Source: JBNKEI01 sp050288705
Lineage (GTDB): Bacteria; Myxococcota; Myxococcia; Myxococcales; UBA5297
Direction of reading: 5' to 3'
Assembly: GCA_050288705.1 (NCBI GenBank)
Contig: JBNKEI010000015.1
Location: 1-42,680, forward strand
DNA: 42,680 nt
In this document: positions 7,758 to 16,549 of the stretch, piece after piece
How the letters are laid out: the number at the start of each line of letters is the position of its first letter
Position numbering within the stretch: position 1 is the first letter of the stretch
The notes under the pieces: model-generated
Database searches by the model: none
The model's input: only the letters and a program-made list of their open reading frames with translations
Told to the model about the DNA's origin: nothing
Program-made: the position numbers and the translations under genes

Positions 7758-9815
7758 TTACCATTCCATATCTATTGAAAAAACCAACTCTCGGCCTTTG
7801 TAGGGAAAAGTATCGTATCCGCTGTCGCGGTAAGGAGTCACTAAGCTAAGGCGTGAATTTAAAATGTCATGAATTGACAGTGACGCATTCAATCGAGTTT
7901 CTGCAATATGCACAATCCGTGTACCAAAATCAATGATAACCTGGGAGGAAACGGTTTTAGTCTTTCCATAGTCTTCCATTCCAGCTTTATCGCTGAGGAA
8001 GCCTCCATTAGCGTGAATGCTCCAATTGCGGGTTAAATAAACGCTTTGGTTTAGATACAATTTGAGAGCAGAGACCCCCATGAGTCGATTAGGATCATGA
8101 ATGGCCACGTAGGTTTTTGCATCCAATGATTCTGGTTTAAACCAAGATGCATTAAACACGGTACGAAATCGTTCGGACACGTAGCGCAGTTCAGCCTCGG
8201 CGCCCCAGGTTGTCAAAGACCCGCCATTAGCATTATAAGTGTCATTACCGTGAGACGGGTCAATGCGCAACTCAATGGTGTTTTTCACCTTTTGGCCAAA
8301 TACGTTAGCTGTCGCATGAATACTATCAGTAAATGCGTACCCTATTTCAATTTCTCCAACTTGAATAGTTTCCGGGACCAACTCTTCTGGTCTCCACGGG
8401 CGGCTAGGCTGAAGACCATATTCAGACCAAGCATTATTTCCGGCAAGCGGAGCGCGAAAAGCCGAAGAATATAGCAACTTTGCGTTAAATCGATCGAGGG
8501 TCAAAATCAAGCCAGCACGAGGGTTAAGTTTCGATCCGTAAAACTCATTCCAGTCGTAACGCAAGCCAAGTGCAATGCCAATGGGGTTAAGGCGATAATG
8601 CACATTTCCATATACCGCCGCATTCCCAATAGTAATGCTGTCAGAACCGGAATCTTGTGCGGATTGGTAGTATTGGAAAGGAATGGTATCTTCATTATCC
8701 TTATCCACGCTGGCCAAGTCAGCAAAATATTCTGCTCCTGCCAAGGCAGTCAAACCGGGGGTGTGATACCGTAAGGCCACCGCCGGCCATAGCCGCAAGA
8801 TTTTGGGATCAGTTTTTCCTGGTTTGTTGCTCGGGAAACTATTGATCACTGAAAAAGACGGGGCAAGTTCAATGTCTTCATTCAGCGAAATACGATGTTC
8901 CAATTGTGCGCCAGCAATATAACCTTGAATGGTGGCTCGACTAGTTCGCCGCAACCTTGCAATATCTGCCTCGGAGTCTTGTTCGGTGGCAGTAAAAGAC
9001 TCGCTTCGGTTTTTCTGTTCGTGGAAATAGGCTCTTACCGTAGTCTTCTCAAATAATCGCAGTCCCATAACTATATCAGCCCCATTATATCCCGCCGAAG
9101 AATCAGTGTGTTTCACATCGGGATGGGCCCATTTTTGAGAAAACGTTCCGTCGCTGCGCTGCACCTTATTTAATGATCCAGTAATATCAATACTTACCGG
9201 TCCAGCTTGCTCGTGAAAAGAAGCGCCAATATCCATTACTCCTATGGCGCTAGAAAGAAATCCCGTACGCACGCTGGCCATGCTAGGAGCAGTTTTTCGG
9301 GTAATTATATTGATAACCGCTAGTTCTGCGGTTCCTCCATAGGTAACCGAGCCCGGACCCCGAATGACTTCGATTCTATCGATCAGATGGATGGGAAAAG
9401 AATTACTAACAATAAATCCTCCAAAAAGTAGGTCGGAAAGAGGCATTCCATCTACCATAAAGAGCATTCGTCCTTCATATCCATTAATTCCACGGGACGC
9501 GGCAACCGGATTATTGCTCTCCTTAACTATTTGAATACCAGGGACCATGGACAATACATCCATCAAGTCCCTACACATGGCATTTTTTATATCGTTGGCC
9601 AAAATTACGGTCATGATACTGGCGGCCTCACGGATATTTTGGGTGTCCTTAGTTGCGGTAGAAACCTCCATTTTCATCAAATCGTCCAGCGAAACCGACA
9701 GGTCAGCGGTATTTTCCGCCTGCACCGAAAAAGAAAACAAACCAGTGTTTATGAGTCCGAGTACTACCACTACCCTTGAAGCCACCGCCAAATTAAACTT
9801 TTGAGAAAAAAACAT
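7758..9815 (-). CDS. TonB-dependent outer-membrane receptor
   Basis: The protein has 685 residues from the ATG at 9813-9815, which has GGAG nine bases upstream; another ATG lies five codons earlier. A signal peptide is seen (hydrophobic VVVVLGLINTGLFSF, cut after VQA). The plug domain follows (LSVSLDDLMKMEVSTATKD, NAMCRDLMDVLSMVPGIQIV, RIEVIRGPGSVTYGGTA), then a beta-barrel ending KGRELVFSIDMEW with a terminal aromatic residue. Such receptors import siderophores, vitamins or sugars using TonB energy. It lies 100 bases behind the solute-binding lipoprotein gene on the same strand, so the two may act on one substrate. The substrate cannot be read from the sequence. Confidence 0.9.
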   Translation of the reverse strand: MFFSQKFNLAVASRVVVVLGLINTGLFSFSVQAENTADLSVSLDDLMKMEVSTATKDTQNIREAASIMTVILANDIKNAMCRDLMDVLSMVPGIQIVKESNNPVAASRGINGYEGRMLFMVDGMPLSDLLFGGFIVSNSFPIHLIDRIEVIRGPGSVTYGGTAELAVINIITRKTAPSMASVRTGFLSSAIGVMDIGASFHEQAGPVSIDITGSLNKVQRSDGTFSQKWAHPDVKHTDSSAGYNGADIVMGLRLFEKTTVRAYFHEQKNRSESFTATEQDSEADIARLRRTSRATIQGYIAGAQLEHRISLNEDIELAPSFSVINSFPSNKPGKTDPKILRLWPAVALRYHTPGLTALAGAEYFADLASVDKDNEDTIPFQYYQSAQDSGSDSITIGNAAVYGNVHYRLNPIGIALGLRYDWNEFYGSKLNPRAGLILTLDRFNAKLLYSSAFRAPLAGNNAWSEYGLQPSRPWRPEELVPETIQVGEIEIGYAFTDSIHATANVFGQKVKNTIELRIDPSHGNDTYNANGGSLTTWGAEAELRYVSERFRTVFNASWFKPESLDAKTYVAIHDPNRLMGVSALKLYLNQSVYLTRNWSIHANGGFLSDKAGMEDYGKTKTVSSQVIIDFGTRIVHIAETRLNASLSIHDILNSRLSLVTPYRDSGYDTFPYKGRELVFSIDMEW

Positions 9816-9915
9816 GCAATAGCACTCCATTGAAAAACGTCTCAGTTTTGGTGAACATTTGAGCCATCGGTAGCCCTAAACCTGCACTTTTGTTTTTCCC
9901 AGGTCCAGCCTACAT

Positions 9916-11235
9916 TCAATAGCGGCTAGGAGGAGTAAAAACATAATTGTTGTTTCTTTGAAAATCGTTCTTTATGGATAAAACCGCCGCATCTAGCTCA
10001 GTTTTATAATCGGAATTACCCACTACGCTATTTAAGAACGCGTCAGAAAACGCCTGCCGAATAGCCAGATATGCAGGAGTTTGTGGTCGTGGAACTGCTA
10101 TGTTTGCGTTAAGCTGATCCACATAGACGTGCAATGCTCCATTCGAGCCATATAAATTCTGTGCCTTGTTTAGGGCAGACTTTCGCGATGGAATAGCTCC
10201 GTTAACGCTGGTCATAGCAATGATTTCGTCGGGGGATAAAATGAACTCCAGAAACTTCCACGCACCTTCGGGGTTACCGCAATGCGCGGAAATTCCGAAG
10301 TTCCAGCTACCATTTCCGGTTTTAGCCTGGTTTCCAAATTTAGGCATAGGAATAAGCACCAAATTGTCCCCCAGAGCTTCTTTGTAGGACTGGTACATCC
10401 AATGCCCGACATAAGAAATTGCCGATTTCCCTTCAATAAAATCCTTTTCGTCACTAGGTTGATTTTTATTTACCCACCCCTTGGCGATCCAGCTTTTAAT
10501 AGTAGCGAACGCCAAGATGGTACTTTCGCTATTAAGCACTTGTTCCGAAGTTTTCAGACTGCCACGATTTATGAGATCGCCACCAAATGATTGTATGATA
10601 GGGGCATACCCATAGCTATACCATTCACCTGCGCCATAGCCGAATTTCATATCTAATGGATAAAAACTGGCGTCATCCTTATAAGCGTGCTTAAGCGTCT
10701 GGAGGTGACTTTCGAATTCGGCTAAGGTCCAAGCATTATCGATTTGTGTTGGCACGCTGATTCCATTGTCTGCCAAAATCCTTTTGTTTCCCCACAACGC
10801 TAGTCCAGATTCGTAAGCTCCTAAGCTAAAAAGGAATCCTTCGTAAGTACCCTGCTGAATAATGGAATCTAAAAAGTCTTCTTTCATTTCCTTGGTAATC
10901 AGACGATCAAGTGGTTTTAGTAATCCCCTCCAAGCATAGTTGTATACAAATGGTCCATCGAACTCTACTACACAGGGCAATGCGTTTTTTTGGGCATATT
11001 TATCTAGCTCGGATTCGTACCCATCATCTCCCACCGAAACCATTTCTATTTTGTACGCTGTCTGGCTTTCATTAAATCTTTTGACCTGATCGACAAGCAC
11101 GGCATTCTCGGCGTTACCGCTGATACTTGCGTGCGCTAGAAAGTCAATCTTTATTGGTCCGTTATTGGTATTGCTACTAACAGAACAAGAAGCCAAGAGG
11201 ATTAGGATAACAACCGAGGACGGAAATTTGCTCAT
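9916..11235 (-). CDS. ABC-type extracellular solute-binding lipoprotein (family 1, sugar-type)
   Basis: The protein has 439 residues. The start MSKFPSSVVILILLASCS holds a lipobox with the lipidated Cys at residue 17. The body fits family-1 binding proteins of the MalE/UgpB type: FNESQTAYKIEMVSVGDDGY, WTLAEFESHLQTL, AISYVGHWM, NFGISAHCGNPEGAWKFLEF. The start codon follows a GGGGG run. These proteins catch sugars or polyols and hand them to an ABC permease, but no permease or ATPase gene is seen in the window. The gene is followed on the same strand by a TonB receptor, suggesting joint uptake of one compound or a lipoprotein partner role. Confidence 0.85.
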   Translation of the reverse strand: MSKFPSSVVILILLASCSVSSNTNNGPIKIDFLAHASISGNAENAVLVDQVKRFNESQTAYKIEMVSVGDDGYESELDKYAQKNALPCVVEFDGPFVYNYAWRGLLKPLDRLITKEMKEDFLDSIIQQGTYEGFLFSLGAYESGLALWGNKRILADNGISVPTQIDNAWTLAEFESHLQTLKHAYKDDASFYPLDMKFGYGAGEWYSYGYAPIIQSFGGDLINRGSLKTSEQVLNSESTILAFATIKSWIAKGWVNKNQPSDEKDFIEGKSAISYVGHWMYQSYKEALGDNLVLIPMPKFGNQAKTGNGSWNFGISAHCGNPEGAWKFLEFILSPDEIIAMTSVNGAIPSRKSALNKAQNLYGSNGALHVYVDQLNANIAVPRPQTPAYLAIRQAFSDAFLNSVVGNSDYKTELDAAVLSIKNDFQRNNNYVFTPPSRY

Positions 11236-11683
11236 ATTTCCCCCTATATTGTGAAAGCCGCAACAAACTTTGTCACCAGCATTATCTCTTAAGTGATCCT
11301 AGAAAAACAAGCCTTTATAATTGCGGTTTTTATCATACATATTAAGACGGCGCATTTAGTGCGCCAAGACCTTCGGGTCGATTCAGCGCCAGCGACTAAA
11401 TGCACCGGCAAATCTCGGCAAAAACAAAGTTACCGAAGACTAAAGTGCTAATACATTATTGGAGAGGCTTATGTCCTACCCATTGTGACCATACTTCCCT
11501 TATTAAGCTCTACTCTTTTTTGTGTTACTAATAGCGGCAGAGACAAGTTCTGGTTTAGTCAAAACTTTTGCACTAGTTCATTACATTTTCAGACAGCCAG
11601 TCAATCGACCAAGGAACCTAACCTGGTTGAGTAGCAAAGAAAGTCGGCCGCATGCGTTAAGTAGCGTCGGGAGGATGTTTCCA
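11236..11683. other. Long intergenic region with structured repeat
   Basis: This is the divergent region between the solute-binding lipoprotein gene and the Ser/Thr kinase gene. It holds the structured palindrome at 11349-11403. An open frame that extends the kinase upstream to 11522 does not look like protein. No other gene or clear promoter pair is seen. Confidence 0.5.
11349..11403. repeat. Nested inverted-repeat element (RNA-like hairpins)
   Basis: Three structures can be drawn. The first is GGCGCA/TGCGCC with loop TTTAG (11349-11365). The second is GACC-TTCG-GGTC (11368-11379), a UUCG tetraloop. The third is a long-range arm pair, GCATTTAGT (11352-11360) with ACTAAATGC (11395-11403), which would enclose the tetraloop hairpin and compete with the first. 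It may be a palindromic repeat element or part of a leader RNA. It lies 280 bases upstream of the kinase start. Confidence 0.55.
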
Positions 11684-14167
11684 GTGAGCGAGACAATTAC
11701 TAATATAGGGAAATTTAAAGTCGTGAAATGGCTTGGCTGTGGTGGAATGGCCGAGGTATTTCTATGTCGGCTTACCGGAATTGGAGGTTTTGACAAGAAC
11801 GTCATTGTAAAGCGGATACTGCCCGAAAGAGTTAACGATCTAGAATTCGTGAAAATGTTTCTGGACGAAGGTAAATTGACGGCTAATCTCAACCATCCCA
11901 ATATCTTCCAGATATTTGAAATAGATGTTGCCGATGAGATTCCCTATATCGCCATGGAATACGTGAAAGGTCCCACATTGGCGGCCTTGACAAAGAATGC
12001 TCGAAAGCAAAACAAAGTTCACTTTGGGCATTTCGCACAAATCATTTCCGGAATTTGCGAAGGACTACAATACGCACATTCTGCAACCGATTCCGAAGGA
12101 GAACCACTTGGCCTGATTCATCGCGATGTAAGCCCAGCTAATATAATAATATCCACCGAAGGAATTCCCAAGCTATTGGATTTTGGGGTAGCCAGAGCAA
12201 AAGGCCGCTTGGCCAATACCGAAGCAGGTACTCTCAAAGGAAAAATTCGCTACATCGCGCCAGAATGCATTACTAATCAGGCAATCGATCATCGAGTTGA
12301 TATTTTTAGCCTGGGCGTATGTTTATACGAAGCAACCACTGGCCAGAACCCTTACGGCGCTGAAAAACTCAGCGAGGTATCTTTACTCAAAAACTTGCTA
12401 GCTGGCGCCTATTACAAACCGTCGCAGGTCGTGGAGCATTTTCCTAAGGAATTGGAAAAAGCAATTCTATGGGCTATAAATCCTGATCCTGCCCAACGGT
12501 GCCCTTCAGCTCGCGATTTTCAGGATTCTTTAGCTTCTTTTACGCATAGCGAAGGATATCATTCAAGTGCACGCGAAGTTGCCGCTTGGATAGGCGAATT
12601 GTTTTCAGGGGTGGAGGAATTCGCTTCTTTAGAAGCGCAGACTTCCAGCTCTCGCCGGCTAGCCAATAACAATAGTGGCTTTTCGACCAAAAAATCAACC
12701 GACTCGCAAAGGCCAGCCCTGGCAAAGACAGTAGAAGACCCAAAAAAAACCGAATTCGATATTGACACGGGTATCGTTCCCCGGTCAAAGACAAAATCTT
12801 TGCGACTATATATTATTTCCGCAACTGTGTTATTAATTGCCGTTTTTACAACCGTTTGGTGGCTACAAAGAAACAAACCAGTTTCTCCGCCGCTAACTTC
12901 GTCTTCTAGCGCTTCAAAAAAAGCGGATGAATATCCAGAAAACGTAAGCATCAAGCTGTATTTAGATGAAGCGGAACGCTACGCGAAATCAAAGCGGTGG
13001 AAATTAGCATTGAATATGATTCAAGAAGCAAGAAAAGTTAGAGGGGTCAAAAATCCCGAGCTGACTATTCGCATGATACGTATAACCGAAGAAATTGAAT
13101 TGCAGGCGTTAGTTTTTAAAAGCGAAAACCATTTGCGCAGAGAGCAATATCCTCAAGCCATTGAGGCAGCCAAACAGGTACTAGAGCACGATCCCGAAAA
13201 CAATCAAGCTATAGAGTTGATTGCTCTCGCGAAAAAGAAAACAGAGGCGACTAATCCAGTTAAGGTGAAAGAAAAAACAAAAGAGGCAACACTATATATT
13301 TCTTCTTCGCCAGCAGGGTTGGTTTTTTTGGACGACGAACCTATTGGCCGAACTCCCCTTAAGCGTCGTATTTCTGCTGGACTCCACGCGATCCAAATTC
13401 GTGCACCTGGACACCAGCCTGCAGAAAAAACTATTAGGGCAGGGCCAGGCAAAAGCGTACAAGTGAAGCTTTCATTGGCGGCCATTGTCGAAAAAAAGCC
13501 ACTTGTGTTTGATGATAAATCCGACGCCAAGGAAGAACATGTTGATTCGCAATCGAAAATGCCCTCTCCTACTTCGCCTATTAGCTCTTCTCCGCCGACA
13601 TCACTGGCTTCAGCCACCAAATCTTCCGCGCTCTCGGCAATGCCTTCCTCTGCTGGTCAGATATCACCACCTGCGGTTTCCCACTTCCCGAAAAAAGCAC
13701 CTGCTCCCGCAGTAACTAAAGTAGCTATAGCAGCCGCTCGACCCAGCGAAGCGATTGTTAAGCCAAAGTTTACCGCGAAAACATCTACTGAAAACTCTGC
13801 TAATCAATCGTCAACTACCCGAAGACCTGTGGTTTCGCGGAAACCAAAATCGCCAGTTCCTGCTCCTCGATTAGCCAAAGAATACCAATCAAATAGTCGT
13901 TCGGGCCACGCGCGCGTTCTTAAACAGGCAGAGGAAGAAGCAATATCTGTTGCCGGAGTCTCACCCAACTACGCACGCGGCATCACTGCTCGCCTTTTGA
14001 ATATTTTGGCGCAGAAAGGTTTTACGAAAACCTGTCCTAGCTGCATTTACTACTTTATTGTTCGCGAAGCAGCATTAGGCAATGACAATGACGTGGCGAG
14101 TAGAAATTTGGTGGCCATGTATCGCAGCGGACAAATTTCTCGCTTGCAACAGCTCCCCACACGCTAG
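11684..14167 (+). CDS. Membrane Ser/Thr protein kinase with TPR-like and PEGA domains
   Basis: The protein has 827 residues from a GTG at 11684, chosen because GGGAGG lies nine bases upstream; the ATG at 11675 touches that site. The kinase domain (about residues 9-290) has the Gly loop LGCGGMAEVF, the Lys in VIVKRIL, the loop HRDVSPANI, DFGVARAKG and YIAPE. HRDVSP instead of HRDLKP is typical of myxobacterial-type kinases. A single membrane helix (about 373-393, LYIISATVLLIAVF) follows, then two TPR-like repeats, a PEGA domain (about 535-600, ISSSPAGLVFLDDEPIGRTP), a long Pro/Ser/Ala-rich linker and a short basic C-terminal domain. The kinase would face the cytoplasm and PEGA the periplasm. 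Its target is unknown. Confidence 0.92.
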   Translation: MSETITNIGKFKVVKWLGCGGMAEVFLCRLTGIGGFDKNVIVKRILPERVNDLEFVKMFLDEGKLTANLNHPNIFQIFEIDVADEIPYIAMEYVKGPTLAALTKNARKQNKVHFGHFAQIISGICEGLQYAHSATDSEGEPLGLIHRDVSPANIIISTEGIPKLLDFGVARAKGRLANTEAGTLKGKIRYIAPECITNQAIDHRVDIFSLGVCLYEATTGQNPYGAEKLSEVSLLKNLLAGAYYKPSQVVEHFPKELEKAILWAINPDPAQRCPSARDFQDSLASFTHSEGYHSSAREVAAWIGELFSGVEEFASLEAQTSSSRRLANNNSGFSTKKSTDSQRPALAKTVEDPKKTEFDIDTGIVPRSKTKSLRLYIISATVLLIAVFTTVWWLQRNKPVSPPLTSSSSASKKADEYPENVSIKLYLDEAERYAKSKRWKLALNMIQEARKVRGVKNPELTIRMIRITEEIELQALVFKSENHLRREQYPQAIEAAKQVLEHDPENNQAIELIALAKKKTEATNPVKVKEKTKEATLYISSSPAGLVFLDDEPIGRTPLKRRISAGLHAIQIRAPGHQPAEKTIRAGPGKSVQVKLSLAAIVEKKPLVFDDKSDAKEEHVDSQSKMPSPTSPISSSPPTSLASATKSSALSAMPSSAGQISPPAVSHFPKKAPAPAVTKVAIAAARPSEAIVKPKFTAKTSTENSANQSSTTRRPVVSRKPKSPVPAPRLAKEYQSNSRSGHARVLKQAEEEAISVAGVSPNYARGITARLLNILAQKGFTKTCPSCIYYFIVREAALGNDNDVASRNLVAMYRSGQISRLQQLPTR

Positions 14168-14240
14168 ACTCTCTTCCAGGGAATGAACCGAGCATACGGG
14201 CTTGAACGGCACGCGGTCTCTTCCTCTCGTCGATAACACC

Positions 14241-14275
14241 TTGCATCTTGGCCAACCTTGGTTAGACTTAGTCTA
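14241..14275 (+). promoter_or_regulatory. Promoter and palindromic operator of the Phd/PIN pair
   Basis: TTGCAT (14241-14246) and TAGACT (14263-14268) are 16 bases apart. The -10 box is the left arm of a perfect palindrome, TAGACT-T-AGTCTA (14263-14275). Phd/YefM antitoxins repress their own operons by binding such sites, so autorepression is likely. A strong ribosome site, AAGGAG (14279-14284), follows. Confidence 0.6.
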
Positions 14276-14290
14276 GTTAAGGAGCAAGAT

Positions 14291-14524
14291 ATGAGTGCTA
14301 TCAACATCTACGAGGCAAAGACTCACCTTTCCAAGCTTATCGACCAGGCAGCCGAAGGTAACGATGTCTTGATTGCCCGAAACGGTAAACCTGTTGCTCG
14401 TCTTACCGGCCTAACAACGTCCAGACGTCGGATTCGCTTCGGCGTGCTCAAGAAGGAAATCAAAATTTCCGAAGATTTTGATGCACCCTTACCCGACGAT
14501 GTCATTAAGGGCTTTGAGGGATAA
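14291..14524 (+). CDS. Phd/YefM-family antitoxin
   Basis: The protein has 77 residues and begins MSAINIYEAKTHLSKLIDQA, the Phd/YefM signature. It continues VLIARNGKPVARLTGL, the conserved beta turn. The C-terminal tail (ISEDFDAPLPDDVIKGFEG) is the part that wraps the toxin. The ATG at 14291 is six bases behind AAGGAG; an upstream in-frame start at 14258 lies inside the promoter. It is two bases ahead of the PIN toxin gene, so the two are co-transcribed. It neutralises the toxin and probably represses the operon through the palindrome at 14263-14275. Confidence 0.9.
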   Translation: MSAINIYEAKTHLSKLIDQAAEGNDVLIARNGKPVARLTGLTTSRRRIRFGVLKKEIKISEDFDAPLPDDVIKGFEG

Positions 14525-14526
14525 TA

Positions 14527-14907
14527 ATGCGATTATTGCTTGATACGCATGTATTTTTATGGGCGATAACCGACGATCCAAAGCTCCATCGCGAAGCACG
14601 TTCTCTTTTGGAGAATGCCTCTGAAGTTTATGTTTCGGCTGCTTCAATCTGGGAAATTGCTATTAAGGCTCGGTTAGGAAAGATTGAGGCTGTTCCACAA
14701 CGAACAGCACTGGCAATCGAAGAAAGCGGCTTTATTGAGCTGCCAATATGTTCCCGACATGCAATCGGAGTTCATTCTCTTCCATTACATCATTCTGATC
14801 CTTTCGATCGACTTCTCATTGCTCAGGCTATGACCGAACCTCTTCGGCTAGTAACATGCGACTCAATAATCGAAAAATATTCCAATGATCTTGTGCTTAA
14901 AATTTAG
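14527..14907 (+). CDS. PIN-domain ribonuclease toxin (VapC-like)
   Basis: The protein has 126 residues. It starts MRLLLDTHVFLWAITDD with the first PIN Asp. SAASIWEIAIKARLGKI carries the conserved Glu, and HHSDPFDRLLIAQAM and LVTCDSIIEKY carry the later acidic residues. All the metal-binding positions expected of a PIN nuclease appear present, so it should be active. These toxins cut tRNA or rRNA when their antitoxin is lost. Pairing a Phd-type antitoxin with a PIN toxin is a known combination. The locus seems intact, unlike the decayed mazEF at 594-1053. Confidence 0.92.
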   Translation: MRLLLDTHVFLWAITDDPKLHREARSLLENASEVYVSAASIWEIAIKARLGKIEAVPQRTALAIEESGFIELPICSRHAIGVHSLPLHHSDPFDRLLIAQAMTEPLRLVTCDSIIEKYSNDLVLKI

Positions 14908-14974
14908 AAACAAGTATCTCGTATTGGTCTAACTTGCTGAGTAAAACGACCGTGTTCTCAGGGCAACAAACAAA

Positions 14975-14994
14975 CCCCCTTTTTTTAAAGGGGG
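14975..14994. terminator. Rho-independent terminator, probably shared by converging genes
   Basis: The stem CCCCCTTT/AAAGGGGG has a four-base T loop. On the minus strand it is followed by TTTGTTTG and lies 28 bases past the radical SAM stop. On the plus strand it lies 68 bases past the PIN toxin stop, without a T run. Confidence 0.65.
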
Positions 14995-15022
14995 AATCTT
15001 CAATTTCCACTGCGGAATCAAT

Positions 15023-16276
15023 TTACATCGATTTACAATTTTCGCTGGAAATGGATTGGGGAACGAAATGGCGTGGAACAGTGCGCAAGAAAGAACCATA
15101 TTTTCTCGGTTCTTCCAACCGGCATGACCAAACCAGCTTACCGTTCTCCACGGTCATATCTGGACAACCATCGCACATGTTTTGCCCTCCATCCTCCAAA
15201 ATGTCGATGGGCTGAATAATCATAACCGCTTGGAGATAAGCTCGCTGAGCCAGAAGATTTGGTGATTGCACTGCTTCTTTCAGCACTTCCCGAGCGGTCT
15301 TGCGAAATCCTCCATCAACTAGCGAACCCAAGGCGGCTACTACTCTGCCATGGCGAAAATATTTGGGGTTGGCATAACTCAAGTATCGATTAGTAAACCA
15401 ATGATGCGCGCTTTGCACTAATTCAATCCATTTGGCGCCCGCATATCCAAATATGCGGTCTTGACTTCCTATTCGTAGACTCAGCAACCATTTAAAAGAA
15501 TCCGGTTTTGCGGTTCCATTCAAATAAGCACAGGGCGAGAATTGCGGATGTTTTTTGCGAATTTCTTGGACCACATCCATAGCCGAGGTATCAATAGGAC
15601 GGTTAGTCTTTTCCGAATAAACCAATTGGGAGATATCAACTCTTTCTCCTCCCGCATAATAGTCAAAATGCCCATTTAGCTCTCCGTGGCGAAACAGAAT
15701 AAAAACCACGGTTTGAACTATGGCGATTTCTCGGCGAGCCCACTCTAAAACTTGAGGGACTTGCTCCAAGGTGTCTGGATACACTGTGGAATTGAAAGCG
15801 CAAGCAATTCCTCCTACTTCTGCCACCATGCGTGCGTATTTAGAACGCAATTCATTCATTCCCTCTTCGTCTTTTCCTTCCCATCCCGGCCTTCCTTGCT
15901 TGGAATCGACATGGAAAGTGAAGCCGAATAATCCGGCAGCCTTTAACTCTTTCAACAACTTTTTGGTAAGTGCGTGACCGTTGGTATTAAGAATTGGCTT
16001 GGCTCCTCGCCTGGCGACACTGCGCACTATCTCTACCACTTCAGGATGAGTAAGCGGGTCTCCCCCGGCAATAGAAACCCCATCAAATGTTCGGAATTGT
16101 TCGAAAACATTCAAATCAGACTCAATTTGTTCCATGGTTTTGTGCCGTTGCACGTTATGACGATAACAACCATCGCACTTTAAATTACAGAAATCAGTTG
16201 GTTCCAGCCATGAAATGGGATTGTCGGTAAGACTCCAAGGTAAGCGGTACAATGTACGGTGATCTACTGCTGGCAT
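15023..16276 (-). CDS. Radical SAM protein
   Basis: The protein has 417 residues. The cluster-binding motif CNLKCDGC (Cys 30, 34, 37) is in the sequence LEPTDFCNLKCDGCYRH. SIAGGDPLTHPEV is the GGE/GGD-like SAM-binding strand, and PILNTNGHALT follows. A C-terminal Cys cluster (CDGCPDMTVENGKLVWSC) may bind a second iron-sulphur cluster, as in SPASM-type enzymes. The start follows AGGGAGG, a strong ribosome site. The enzyme makes a 5'-deoxyadenosyl radical to modify a substrate that cannot be named here. It is divergent from the unknown gene at 16550 and the SDR behind it, which may form one pathway with it. Confidence 0.88.
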   Translation of the reverse strand: MPAVDHRTLYRLPWSLTDNPISWLEPTDFCNLKCDGCYRHNVQRHKTMEQIESDLNVFEQFRTFDGVSIAGGDPLTHPEVVEIVRSVARRGAKPILNTNGHALTKKLLKELKAAGLFGFTFHVDSKQGRPGWEGKDEEGMNELRSKYARMVAEVGGIACAFNSTVYPDTLEQVPQVLEWARREIAIVQTVVFILFRHGELNGHFDYYAGGERVDISQLVYSEKTNRPIDTSAMDVVQEIRKKHPQFSPCAYLNGTAKPDSFKWLLSLRIGSQDRIFGYAGAKWIELVQSAHHWFTNRYLSYANPKYFRHGRVVAALGSLVDGGFRKTAREVLKEAVQSPNLLAQRAYLQAVMIIQPIDILEDGGQNMCDGCPDMTVENGKLVWSCRLEEPRKYGSFLRTVPRHFVPQSISSENCKSM

Positions 16277-16549
16277 ATTTGTTCCTCCCTAGCATAAATA
16301 AAAAGCAAAAATTGCCTCTGCCTAGTAAGAGAAAAAATGCGCAAGCTTTGAGGTCTGTGGTCTTGCCAACAAGTAGCAGCGGTGCAGGAACTGGTCTCAG
16401 TTAAACTGCTTGAAATCTCGCAACCAAGCGCTTGTATACTTTCAAATATTTCTGCATTTAATGGATGATTGAAGAATAGTTCCTCTCCCCTACTCTCCCC
16501 TGAGTCTGATAGGTTATTAGACATAGTCGAGCTGACTAGAGGATACAGG

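Noticed and set aside
9864..9875. GGCTACCGATGG on the minus strand ahead of the TonB gene, resembling the 3' end of a c-di-GMP-I riboswitch
   Set aside because: The conserved core (GACGCAAAGCC-like segment, A-rich internal loop) is absent in the upstream bases, which also overlap the end of the binding-protein gene.
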